A stretch of DNA of 64,000 nucleotides from Bacillota bacterium (GTDB taxonomy: Bacteria > Bacillota > Bacilli > Paenibacillales > Paenibacillaceae). A model generated the notes under the pieces. It had not been told where the DNA came from. It searched no databases and worked only from the letters and a program-made list of their open reading frames with translations. The DNA lies in NCBI GenBank assembly GCA_023460795.1, contig JAEWPC010000091.1, forward strand, positions 28,950-92,949. Reading direction: 5' to 3'. This document shows positions 1 to 7,913 of this stretch, piece by piece (within the stretch, counting starts at the first letter, position 1; the number at the start of each line of letters is the position of its first letter). Position numbers and translations under genes: made by a program.

Positions 1-350
1 TAAGGATCGCCTTCCACGTAGTCCATAATGAAGTATTCGACGGGCAACAGCTTAAGCGAATCGTCGTAGGCCCGAAGCTGCGGAACCGGAAACCCTTCCA
101 GCCCGGACAGCAGACGCAACACCATCACTTCGGTTTTCATCGTTTCGGGCTCGCAACGCATCGACCGGATGTTATTCGCCGGCCGCGCCTTCAATACGAC
201 CCGCCTTCCGTCCGAGAGCGTAATGGCGTAGGCGCTATTCGCCCAACCGTCCGTCAGTTCCGCGTATTCCGTCAGCGGAAGTCCGAACGCCTGCTTAACG
301 GCCGCATTCAATTGCTCGCCGCTAAGCTTCGATTTATAGATTCCTTCCAT
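1..350 (-). CDS. Phosphotransferase of the aminoglycoside phosphotransferase (APH) family, partial
   Basis: Translating back from an ATG at 348-350 gives about 116 residues that run off the left edge. The N-lobe looks like an APH/choline-kinase-like small-molecule kinase: a DGWANSAYAITLSDGRRVVLK stretch resembles the nucleotide-binding loop and the ATP-contacting Lys, and MDYVEGDP is a typical hinge. The catalytic HGD and Mg-binding DxD motifs would lie beyond the window, so substrate cannot be judged. It starts 15 bp after the esterase stop on the same strand and is probably co-transcribed with it. Family call fairly safe; real substrate unknown (many such proteins are not antibiotic kinases). 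Confidence 0.75.
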   Translation of the reverse strand, partial: MEGIYKSKLSGEQLNAAVKQAFGLPLTEYAELTDGWANSAYAITLSDGRRVVLKARPANNIRSMRCEPETMKTEVMVLRLLSGLEGFPVPQLRAYDDSLKLLPVEYFIMDYVEGDP

Positions 351-365
351 GGACCGTTCCTCCGA

Positions 366-1832
366 TTATATAGACGTCCGGAACGGCGCAACCGGAAGGC
401 CGATCCCGTTCTTCAACGTCGCCGTAGGCCAGCTTGCCCACGCGTACCGCACCGCGGCAGGGGCGGCCACTTCGGCGCTGCTTACGACTACCGTGCTGCC
501 CGCGATGGCCGCATCGGCTTTCACGAATTTGCCGTCCGCTCCCGCGATCTCGAAGCCGAGCACTTCGTCGGCGGTCGAGGCGAGCCCGCTCTCCGCATGG
601 CTAAAGCTGACGATCGCCTTGCTCCCGTCGATAGCCAATCTCTTGAAGAAAGGTCCGTAGCAGGCTACGTCACGGCCATAAACTTCTTTCAGCGCGATGC
701 CGCCAAGACGTTCGCCGACCGGGCGTTTGTCGCGCGGATGGATATCCTTCTCTTCGCCGCAATCGATAATGACCGCCATCGCCGTATTCGGCACCTGCTC
801 CGACGCTTTTTGCTGCGCCTCGCGCAGCAGCGGCCAATTCACGCCGTCATGATCGTGAGGGTCCGCGAAGCCGGGCAGTTGAACGAACAAGAACGGCAGC
901 GAGTCGTCGCCCCAATCCTGTCGCCACTGGCCGATCATGACCGCCATCAGCCGATCGTACAGATGCGGCCGGTCCGCGTCGCTCTCGCCTTGATAATAGA
1001 TAAAGCCTTTAATGCCGTAAGGCACCGCTTTGCGCAGCATCGTGCCGTACAGCCCGTTCGGCCGCAGGAAGCTGCGCTCGTTCAGCGGAGGCGGCCAAGG
1101 GAAATCCCCGAGCTCCGCGCCCTTGAGTCCTTCGGACTCTCTGCGAACCCAAGCGTCCACGGCCGCTTGATAGTCGTCCTGTTCCTTCTTGGCGGTCTCC
1201 GGGTCATGCTTGCTGACCTTTTCTTTGTAAACGTCGACGTATACGCGCAGCTCCGGATCGCTGGCTATTGCCTCCTCCGGTACCCAGCACGAGGCGGACG
1301 TGCCGCCCCAGTTGCAGCCGACGATGCCGATCGGCACGTCCAACTCGCCGACTAGCGTTCTCGCGAAGTGGTAGCCTACCGCCGTGAACTGCTTCACCTT
1401 CTCCGGAGAGCACACCGCCCATGCGCCTGCATGCTCTTGACCATCGTCATAAGCGACGCGCGGCACTTCGTAATAGCGCACGAGGGGGAAATTGGCCGCA
1501 GCTGCTTCCTGATCCGCGTTCAAAGAGTCCGCCAGCCGCCACTCCATGTTCGATTGGCCCCCCGCAAGCCACACGTCGCCTACGAGTACGTCGCGGAACG
1601 TCAATTTGTCTCCTCCCGCTTGTATCGTCAACTCGTATGGGCCGCCGGCTTCCATCGCCGGTAGCGTCACTTTCCATTCGCCGCCGCGGACGACGGCCTC
1701 GGCCGACGTTTCCCGAATGTGTACGGTAACGGTCTCACCGTCCGTTCCCGTCCCCCATACGGGAATACCCCGCTCTCTCTGAAGCACCATATGATCCGTA
1801 AACAATGCGTTCGCTTGCAGCTTCGCCGACAC
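366..1832 (-). CDS. Sialate O-acetylesterase (SASA/GDSL-like carbohydrate esterase), 488 aa
   Basis: Removes acetyl groups from sugars; the family acts on sialic acids and on acetylated plant polysaccharides. The nucleophile block GGQSNMEW puts the catalytic Ser near residue 94, and a late DIHP (about residues 361-364) supplies the Asp-His pair. The N-terminal 80 residues form the usual beta-sandwich (DHMVLQRE...PVWG). No signal peptide is visible, so the enzyme is probably cytoplasmic. The start is a GTG at 1832, preceded by GGCGGG seven bases away. In this neighbourhood (arabinoside uptake, GH127, GH43) deacetylation of imported plant oligosaccharides is more likely than sialic acid metabolism; that is inference. 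Confidence 0.9.
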   Translation of the reverse strand: MSAKLQANALFTDHMVLQRERGIPVWGTGTDGETVTVHIRETSAEAVVRGGEWKVTLPAMEAGGPYELTIQAGGDKLTFRDVLVGDVWLAGGQSNMEWRLADSLNADQEAAAANFPLVRYYEVPRVAYDDGQEHAGAWAVCSPEKVKQFTAVGYHFARTLVGELDVPIGIVGCNWGGTSASCWVPEEAIASDPELRVYVDVYKEKVSKHDPETAKKEQDDYQAAVDAWVRRESEGLKGAELGDFPWPPPLNERSFLRPNGLYGTMLRKAVPYGIKGFIYYQGESDADRPHLYDRLMAVMIGQWRQDWGDDSLPFLFVQLPGFADPHDHDGVNWPLLREAQQKASEQVPNTAMAVIIDCGEEKDIHPRDKRPVGERLGGIALKEVYGRDVACYGPFFKRLAIDGSKAIVSFSHAESGLASTADEVLGFEIAGADGKFVKADAAIAGSTVVVSSAEVAAPAAVRYAWASWPTATLKNGIGLPVAPFRTSI

Positions 1833-1934
1833 GTAGATCCCGCCTTTTCTCCGAATTCTATCTTCGATGGTGTCACAAAACCGATAGCGTGTCCACCCAC
1901 TATCTTATTGTTTTTTTATGCGATATTGACCATA

Positions 1935-1960
1935 GAAAAGCACGCTGTCTTCCGACAGCG
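1935..1960 (-). terminator. Rho-independent terminator after cheY
   Basis: Perfect 7-bp stem CGCTGTC/GACAGCG with loop TTCC at 1943-1960, followed on the minus strand by TTTTC. It sits 20 bp past the CheY stop. Confidence 0.7.
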
Positions 1961-1979
1961 CGCCGTTGTCTGCTTCCTA

Positions 1980-2342
1980 TTAATTTCCGATCGCCCGATG
2001 CACGGCCTCGAGCACTCGCGTCGAGTGGAACGGCTTCGTGATGAAATCCTTGGCGCCGCTCTGAATCGCCTCGATGATGAGATTGCGCTGTCCGACGGCC
2101 GAACACATGACAATGTTCGCCTTCGGGTCGAACTTGCGGATTTGTTTGACCGCCTCCACGCCTTCCATGACGGGCATCGTAATGTCCATCGTCACGACAT
2201 CCGGTTTGAACGCCATATATCGCTCTACCGCTTCTTGGCCGTTGCCCGCCTCGGTCACTACCTCGTGACCTGCGCCGACCAGAATATCCTTCAGCATCGC
2301 TCGCAGGAATGCCGCATCGTCAACTATCATTATTTTAGCCAT
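1980..2342 (-). CDS. Single-domain response regulator, CheY-like, 120 aa
   Basis: A lone receiver domain with all key residues: the acidic pair VDDAA near residues 8-9, the phospho-acceptor Asp in TMDITMP, the switch Ser in MCSAVG, and the Lys in FITKPF. It closely resembles CheY of Bacilli, but no motility genes are near. It starts at an ATG behind AGGAGG. It lies downstream of the receiver-BTAD regulator and hybrid kinase on the same strand, separated by 112 bp holding a hairpin, so it may be a separate transcript. It could dock on the flagellar switch or serve as phosphate sink for the neighbouring kinase; which one is not decidable here. Confidence 0.92.
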   Translation of the reverse strand: MAKIMIVDDAAFLRAMLKDILVGAGHEVVTEAGNGQEAVERYMAFKPDVVTMDITMPVMEGVEAVKQIRKFDPKANIVMCSAVGQRNLIIEAIQSGAKDFITKPFHSTRVLEAVHRAIGN

Positions 2343-2418
2343 GCCCGAACCTCCTGACAGACAAGAACCGATCGTCTAACTTCATGATTCGATCTTATCT
2401 GACAAAGCTGATCAAATT

Positions 2419-2436
2419 CTGAACATCCCTGTTCAG
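2419..2436 (-). terminator. Hairpin after the receiver-BTAD regulator gene
   Basis: Perfect 7-bp stem CTGAACA/TGTTCAG with a 4-base loop, 19 bp past the regulator stop codon. On the minus strand it is followed only by AATTTGAT, so it is a weak terminator or an attenuator before cheY. Confidence 0.45.
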
Positions 2437-2454
2437 CGGCTTATGGCGTTCTCG

Positions 2455-3573
2455 CTATTTGCGTTCGTTCCATTGCGTATACCACGCGATGATCGGTTCG
2501 CTCGGCTCGGCATCGAAATCTTCTTTAAGCATCTCCGCGAGCTTGGCGTATTGCTGATGAACCTCACTGTGGTTGCCGAGCTTTCCGTACAGGCGCATGA
2601 ACCCGAAATAGCTTTCCTCGTTCTCCGGATAGCGCTGCTGCATTTGTTGATAGAGCGTCAGAACGTCGCTGGAGGCGCCGTCCTCTTCCAACCGAGCGGC
2701 ATTCTTCAGCGCATAATCGAGCCACAGCGCCCGAAGCCGTTCCCGCTCTCCGTCCGACCACATATAGTCCTCGGTCTCGAGGTAGTCGCCGCGATAGTGT
2801 TGCGTCAATAGACGCGTTACCGCTTTGCTGTCCCCCGCTTCTACCGCTTCGCGAATCGCCTTCTCCCAGACGATCACGTCGACTTGGGTGCCATGCAGCT
2901 CGACGCGATAACGGCCTTCCTTATATTGGAGGTTCAACGGAATACCCATCGTCTTCATCGATTGCCGAATTTGATAGATCGTCGTGTGCAGGTGCGTAAT
3001 GGACTTGTCCGGATCGGCATCCGGCCATATGCGGTCCAGCAGTTCTTCTTTGCTCGGAGTCTTATCGCCCGAATGAATCAGATAGGCGAGCAGCTCGCGA
3101 GCCTTAGCCGTACGCCAAGCGACGTCGATCGGGTTCCCCTGCGCGTCTTGGAAGCTCAAATGGTGAAAAAAGCACACGGTCGGAGCTGTGACGCGCTGAG
3201 GCTCTGGGCGGCTTTCCGCGGGTTTCGAACGCAGCCGTCCGATCGTCCTCTCGAGACGTCTCAGCTCGATCGGCTTGAGCAGGTAATCGATGGCCGCCAG
3301 TTCGAACGCCTCGATCGCGTACTGCTCGTAGGCGGTCACGAACACGATCTGCAGATCCGGCTGCGCCGCCTGCAATCTAGCCGCCAGCTCCAAGCCGTTC
3401 AGCTCGGGCATCTCGATATCGACGAACGCGACGTCCGCATCCAGCTCCTTCTGCTGCTTCAGCGCTTGCCTCGGATCCTGGAAAGCTCCCGACACCTGTA
3501 CTTCGAACCGCTGCAGCAGCCGCGTCATGCTCTCCAATGCTAAATACTCATCGTCGACGACGATGGCTCTCAT
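2455..3573 (-). CDS. Response regulator with receiver, winged-helix and BTAD domains, 372 aa
   Basis: Cytoplasmic transcription factor. Residues 1-120 are an intact receiver (VVDDEY, phospho-Asp in FVDIEMP, Lys in YLLKPIE). Residues about 145-230 are an OmpR/SARP-like winged helix (FQDAQGNPIDVAWRTAKARE; KEELLDRIWPD). Residues about 235-372 are a BTAD helical repeat domain. The start overlaps the kinase stop by four bases (ATGA), so the two are translationally coupled and almost surely partners. This arrangement is common in Paenibacillus and Cohnella next to carbohydrate genes. Targets are unknown; the adjacent esterase and sugar uptake operons are plausible. Confidence 0.93.
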   Translation of the reverse strand: MRAIVVDDEYLALESMTRLLQRFEVQVSGAFQDPRQALKQQKELDADVAFVDIEMPELNGLELAARLQAAQPDLQIVFVTAYEQYAIEAFELAAIDYLLKPIELRRLERTIGRLRSKPAESRPEPQRVTAPTVCFFHHLSFQDAQGNPIDVAWRTAKARELLAYLIHSGDKTPSKEELLDRIWPDADPDKSITHLHTTIYQIRQSMKTMGIPLNLQYKEGRYRVELHGTQVDVIVWEKAIREAVEAGDSKAVTRLLTQHYRGDYLETEDYMWSDGERERLRALWLDYALKNAARLEEDGASSDVLTLYQQMQQRYPENEESYFGFMRLYGKLGNHSEVHQQYAKLAEMLKEDFDAEPSEPIIAWYTQWNERK

Positions 3574-6500
3574 ACGTTCTCCTCCTTCATGACGGGTACC
3601 CTGAAGCTTACTTCGGTGCCTTCCCCAACCTTGCTCTTGATCGTTAACCCCGTTCCGAACGCGTTCCTTAACCGTTGATGTACGTTCACGAGGCCGATGC
3701 CTCCGCGATGCGTTCCGGACAACACCGCATCGATCTTCTCTTGCGGGAAGCCTACGCCGTTATCTCGTATGGATATCAAGTAACCGCCCGCTTCCTCCGA
3801 CACTTCGATATGAAGATGCCCGCCCTCGAATCGGGTGAGAATGCCGTGCCGCAGGGCGTTCTCCACGATCGGTTGGATCGTCAGCGGAGGCAAGCTGAAA
3901 TTCGGAGACTCCGCGATCATCGTCGTGACGGTCATCCGCCCGCCGAAGCGCGCCTGCTCGATCTGAAGATACGAATGGACGAGCGTCCACTCCTTGCCGA
4001 ACGGAACGAACCGGTCCAAGTTCCGCAGGTCGAAGCTGCTTCGCAAATAGCTGCCGAAATCGTTCAGCAGCTCCCGCGTCCGTTCGGGATCGATCTCGCT
4101 TAAGCTGGCGATCGTGTTCAGCGTGTTGTATAGAAAATGGGGCTTGATCTGCGCCTGGATGAGCGCCATCTCCATGTGCAGCTGGTCCCGAATGGACTGC
4201 TTCATCCGCAGCAGCGTGCGCGTACGGGCCCTGAATTCGGAATCGTTGATCGGCTGGATGACGTAATCGTTCGCCCCCGCGTTATAGCCGACGAGCAGAT
4301 CGGCTGGCTGAAGCCGAGAAGTGAGGAACAGCACCGGCAGATCGTAGAACGTGTGGCGTTCGCGGATTTTGCGGCACAGGTCGTAGCCGGTGAGACGCGG
4401 CAGCATGACGTTCAAGACGACCATGTCCCACTCCGTCTCGCGTTCCCATATCCGCAAGCCTTCGAGACCGTCCGTAGCGATCGTGACTTCCAAGCCTTCT
4501 TGGATCAGAATGTGCTGCATAATCTGAAGCGAGACTGGATCGTTCTCGACAATGAGCACGCGCTGCGATCCCGTTTGGTCACTTTCCGTTTTCTTCGCCG
4601 CTTTACGCTCCATTGCCGCCGCCGCTAGCTTGCCGGCTTCTATTATTATCTCTTCCGCGTTAGATACGGCGGGGTCCGCGGGGTCCGCCAACGGCAAGGT
4701 GAAGCCGAGCTCCAGCGTATGCGACGACGGCTGGTTCAGGGCGAACCGTCCTCCGTGCATCTCCGCAAGCTTGCGGCTGATCGCCAGCCCGACATCCGCG
4801 TCAAGAGCGGATTCTCCGGCGACATCCGGGTCGAAGCCGGGGTCGCTCCGGCTGGCCATCACTTTGACGCTAATCGCATCGTGCCCCGCCGTGGTCTCCG
4901 CTTTCACCGTTACGGAGCCTTCGGCGCCTGACTTCACCGCGTGATGGAGCATGTTGAACAGCAGCTGCATGACGCGTTGATCGTCCGCCTTCGCGTTAGG
5001 GAGTCCGGGACTCGTCCGATTGTCGAAACGAATGTCTCTTCCGCCCGTCATATACCGCATCACTTCGATCGCGCCGTTAATCTTCATCCGCACGTCTACG
5101 GCATGAAGATGAAGCTCGATATTCCCCTCGTTCAGCTTCGTCAAGTCCATCATATCGCTAAGTTGCTGCGACATTCGCCTGCCGGTAGCCACCATAAGCT
5201 GAAGCCGCTCCGTCTGCATCGGATCCTTCGGCGTTTTCTCTTCGAGCATCAGCTGAGCCAGATTGATCATCGCTTGCAGCGGCGCGCGGATTTCCTGCGA
5301 CGTATTCGCCAGAAAATCGTCCTTCAGGCGATCCTTCAATTGCAGCTCCTTCGACAGAACTTCCACCCTGTCCATGTTCGTGAAAAACCGTCTGGCGATC
5401 AGCATCGCCATGCAGAAGATGAAGATCAACCGCTCCGCAGGGAACGAATCGGCAGTTCGCAGCGTGCCCGTATACACGAGCAGTTGCATTAAAGACTCCG
5501 ATAGAATGCTAATCGCCGCCATGAAAATATAGATCGAACCGAAAGCTCCCGCGATTCCCGCACGGACCAGAATGTATAGCGCATAGAAAAAAAGCAGCGC
5601 GACGAGACTGATCGCTTGCGCCTCGTATCGCGAATACAACTGAACCTCCGTGACGATCGTACCCAGCGCGACCGCGCCAGCGAGCGCAAGCAACAGCCTC
5701 GTTAATCGCGGATGATCGAACTTCGGGAACATCGCGCGGACGAATAGCAGCAACGACGAATAGATGCCGAACGACGACAGCAACTGCAGCTTCGATTGCC
5801 ACTCATAGTTAAGAGACGGACAGAGCAACAGCAAGAGTCTCTCTCCGTGCGTTCCCCAGAACAGCAAGGAAGACGCGAACACGCAGCTGAAATACAACAA
5901 TTCGGTGCTGCGCTTCCGGAACAGATACAGCAGCAAGAAATAGATGCCGCTTACGATATAGAATCCCATCATCAAGCTGTTGCCGGCGAATGCCAGCTTG
6001 CTCTCGCGTTCGATCGCGGTTTTGCTGCCGAAATGAATATCGTCGAATATGCCGCCTAGCGTACCGTAATGGAAATTGGACGTCTGGATCAGCACTTCGA
6101 ACTGCCGGCCGCTTGGCTCGAAGCTCGCCGTATAGGGCAGCATGCCGGCTGTCGTTCGATCGCGGCTCATCCCCGGCACGCCCTGCTGTCCAAGCAAGCT
6201 GCCGTCCACGAATAATTTATGAGCTGTACGAATGCGCTGCACCCGCAGCCCGTAAGGTTCAAGACCGCCATCTTTCTCCGGGAGGCGGACGAGCAGCCGG
6301 TAAGTTCCAACGCCAAGAGCGGTTGGCGTATCTTCCCCAACCGCATGGTCCCATTGTCCAGGGACTTCAATGATCTTCGTATTCGATTCGTCTGGAAGCC
6401 GATCACCCGGTTCCAGCAAGACGCCCGGATAGAACGTCCATTCTCCGCGGAGGGGCAAGACATCGTCTTGCGAGCCGCTCCACCGCGTTAGGTCGAGCAC

Positions 6501-6617
6501 GCCCGCTTCGGCGCGCGGCGATTGGTTGCCCGACTCTACTGTCCATATCAATCTCGCTCCGAATAATAAAAGGAACGCGAGCGCGATCAACCCTATTTTA
6601 AATTTCATCGCTTTCAT
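3570..6617 (-). CDS. Hybrid sensor kinase: 7TMR-DISM, degenerate HisKA/HATPase and receiver, active LytS-type kinase, 1015 aa
   Basis: Membrane sensor. In order: an N-terminal membrane segment (about 5-25), an extracellular 7TMR-DISM-like beta-sandwich with its GEWTFYPG signature (about 35-205), seven membrane helices (about 210-410), a HisKA/HATPase unit (about 430-645), a receiver (about 685-805) and a LytS/YehU-type kinase (about 815-1010) with QIKPHFLYNTLN and an intact N box (PIVENALRHG) and DNGVG. The first HisKA has Gln441 where the phospho-His belongs (TSQEIRAPL), its N box ends HH, and the receiver has Asn736 for Asp (LNVMLP) and Gln788 for the conserved Lys. So only the last kinase (His827) looks catalytic. 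The ATG at 6617 is chosen because AGGTG precedes it; an in-frame ATG further up (6686) has no ribosome site. Confidence 0.9.
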   Translation of the reverse strand: MKAMKFKIGLIALAFLLLFGARLIWTVESGNQSPRAEAGVLDLTRWSGSQDDVLPLRGEWTFYPGVLLEPGDRLPDESNTKIIEVPGQWDHAVGEDTPTALGVGTYRLLVRLPEKDGGLEPYGLRVQRIRTAHKLFVDGSLLGQQGVPGMSRDRTTAGMLPYTASFEPSGRQFEVLIQTSNFHYGTLGGIFDDIHFGSKTAIERESKLAFAGNSLMMGFYIVSGIYFLLLYLFRKRSTELLYFSCVFASSLLFWGTHGERLLLLLCPSLNYEWQSKLQLLSSFGIYSSLLLFVRAMFPKFDHPRLTRLLLALAGAVALGTIVTEVQLYSRYEAQAISLVALLFFYALYILVRAGIAGAFGSIYIFMAAISILSESLMQLLVYTGTLRTADSFPAERLIFIFCMAMLIARRFFTNMDRVEVLSKELQLKDRLKDDFLANTSQEIRAPLQAMINLAQLMLEEKTPKDPMQTERLQLMVATGRRMSQQLSDMMDLTKLNEGNIELHLHAVDVRMKINGAIEVMRYMTGGRDIRFDNRTSPGLPNAKADDQRVMQLLFNMLHHAVKSGAEGSVTVKAETTAGHDAISVKVMASRSDPGFDPDVAGESALDADVGLAISRKLAEMHGGRFALNQPSSHTLELGFTLPLADPADPAVSNAEEIIIEAGKLAAAAMERKAAKKTESDQTGSQRVLIVENDPVSLQIMQHILIQEGLEVTIATDGLEGLRIWERETEWDMVVLNVMLPRLTGYDLCRKIRERHTFYDLPVLFLTSRLQPADLLVGYNAGANDYVIQPINDSEFRARTRTLLRMKQSIRDQLHMEMALIQAQIKPHFLYNTLNTIASLSEIDPERTRELLNDFGSYLRSSFDLRNLDRFVPFGKEWTLVHSYLQIEQARFGGRMTVTTMIAESPNFSLPPLTIQPIVENALRHGILTRFEGGHLHIEVSEEAGGYLISIRDNGVGFPQEKIDAVLSGTHRGGIGLVNVHQRLRNAFGTGLTIKSKVGEGTEVSFRVPVMKEENV

Positions 6618-6709
6618 TGCCGCACCTATTCTTGCCGACGTTCGAAGACATCGTCTATGAATAGATGTTCGACAAAATGCGCTCATTTTCCTCTACGTAT
6701 CGTTGCTGT

Positions 6710-7747
6710 TTACTGGAAAGGCGGAGCTACCGAGTCCCGTTCGACCAGCTTGCACGCCGGGCTTTGCTTAAGCTCGACCTCTTCGCCTCGGCTTGCGCGC
6801 ATGAGAGAATCCATCGCCCGGTAACCCATCTCGTGCAAAGGCAGATCGAACGTCGTGATCCGGGGATTCAAGTAATCGCTGAACTCCCGATTGTCGAAAC
6901 CGATGACCGATAATCGCTGCGGAATCGGAACGCCTGCCTCGGACGCTGCGCGCAGCACGCCGACGGCCATGACGTCGTTCATCGCCACCACAGCCGTTGG
7001 CGGCTCCGGAAGCGCCAGCAGCTCCTTCGTCAGCTCATAGCCCGACTGCGCTTCCCAGTCCCCCATCTTGATCAGTTGCGGATCGAACGGGAGCTCGAAC
7101 TGGGTGACCGCTTTATAGAAGCCGTTGAATCGCATTCGGGAAGGCACCGAATCCATCATCCCGCTGATGATCGCGATTCTCCGATGGCCTTTGTCGACGA
7201 GGTAGGACATCGCTTCGAAGGCGGCTTGCTCGTCATCGTACTGGATGGAGATGTCCTGCTGCGTGTAACAGTACGTATAGACGATCGGTTTGCCCCTCGT
7301 ATCGACCAGACCCGTCAGATCGCGCGGATGCACCCCGACATAGATGATGCCCTCTACCTGCTTGCCGAGCAAGTCGGACACCGCGTTCGCCATATATTTG
7401 CGATAGTCGTCGACCTGATCGAACTTGCGCCCGATTCGCTTGTCCAGCCGCAAGTTCGTCAGCAGAATATGCAGATCGTGGCGATCCGCGTAATCGTTGA
7501 TTCCGTCGATGATCTCGGGAACGTTGAACACGGTCACGTCCTCCGCGATGACGCCGATCGTATTCGTCCGCTGGCTCTTTAAGCTCTTGGCGATATCGTT
7601 CGGTTTATAGTTCATTTCTTCGATGACGCGCAATACCCGTTCCTTCGTGTTCTTCTTCACGTTGCGCGTACCGTTGAGCACATAAGACACGGTAGCCGTC
7701 GACACGTTGGCTTTGGCCGCGATATCCTTTATTCCGACTTTAGACAT
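6710..7747 (-). CDS. LacI-family transcriptional repressor, 345 aa
   Basis: Residues 3-50 form the LacI helix-turn-helix and hinge (IKDIAAKANVSTATVSYVL), followed by a periplasmic-binding-like sugar sensor domain to the end. A perfect CTAAACGTTTAG palindrome lies 22 bp upstream of its start, and three copies of the same box lie before the binding-protein gene of the neighbouring importer. The simplest reading is a local repressor of the 7914-13205 transport operon that also represses itself and is relieved by an arabinose-containing sugar. The gene follows the GH127 gene on the same strand but is separated from it by a terminator-like hairpin and its own operator. Confidence 0.95.
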   Translation of the reverse strand: MSKVGIKDIAAKANVSTATVSYVLNGTRNVKKNTKERVLRVIEEMNYKPNDIAKSLKSQRTNTIGVIAEDVTVFNVPEIIDGINDYADRHDLHILLTNLRLDKRIGRKFDQVDDYRKYMANAVSDLLGKQVEGIIYVGVHPRDLTGLVDTRGKPIVYTYCYTQQDISIQYDDEQAAFEAMSYLVDKGHRRIAIISGMMDSVPSRMRFNGFYKAVTQFELPFDPQLIKMGDWEAQSGYELTKELLALPEPPTAVVAMNDVMAVGVLRAASEAGVPIPQRLSVIGFDNREFSDYLNPRITTFDLPLHEMGYRAMDSLMRASRGEEVELKQSPACKLVERDSVAPPFQ

Positions 7748-7769
7748 ACGGACACCTGCTCCCCTAAAT

Positions 7770-7781
7770 CTAAACGTTTAG
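7770..7781. promoter_or_regulatory. LacI-type operator (12-bp palindrome) before lacI gene
   Basis: CTAAACGTTTAG, perfectly symmetric with a central CG as in LacI-family operators. Identical core to the boxes at 13285, 13428 and 13619; supports autoregulation. Confidence 0.75.
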
Positions 7782-7879
7782 AAAATCTGTTACCCTTTTT
7801 ATAACACGCGATCGTTCGCGCTTGCAAGCTATTTCACCGCGCCCCGGCGGTAGCGATGTGCAGTCAGCAACATGCAACA

Positions 7880-7911
7880 AAGGTTGGACGGCTCTCGCGC
7901 CGCCCAACCTT
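7880..7911 (-). terminator. Terminator-like hairpin after GH127 gene
   Basis: AAGGTTGG/CCAACCTT outer stem with an inner CGGC/GCCG stem, directly past the GH127 stop; followed on the minus strand by TTTGTTG. Ends the transport/GH127 operon. Confidence 0.65.
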
Positions 7912-7913
7912 CT

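Noticed and set aside
312..1355. 347-residue plus-strand open frame
   Set aside because: Antisense to the sialate O-acetylesterase, which has complete catalytic motifs; the frame has shadow-like Arg/Ala composition.
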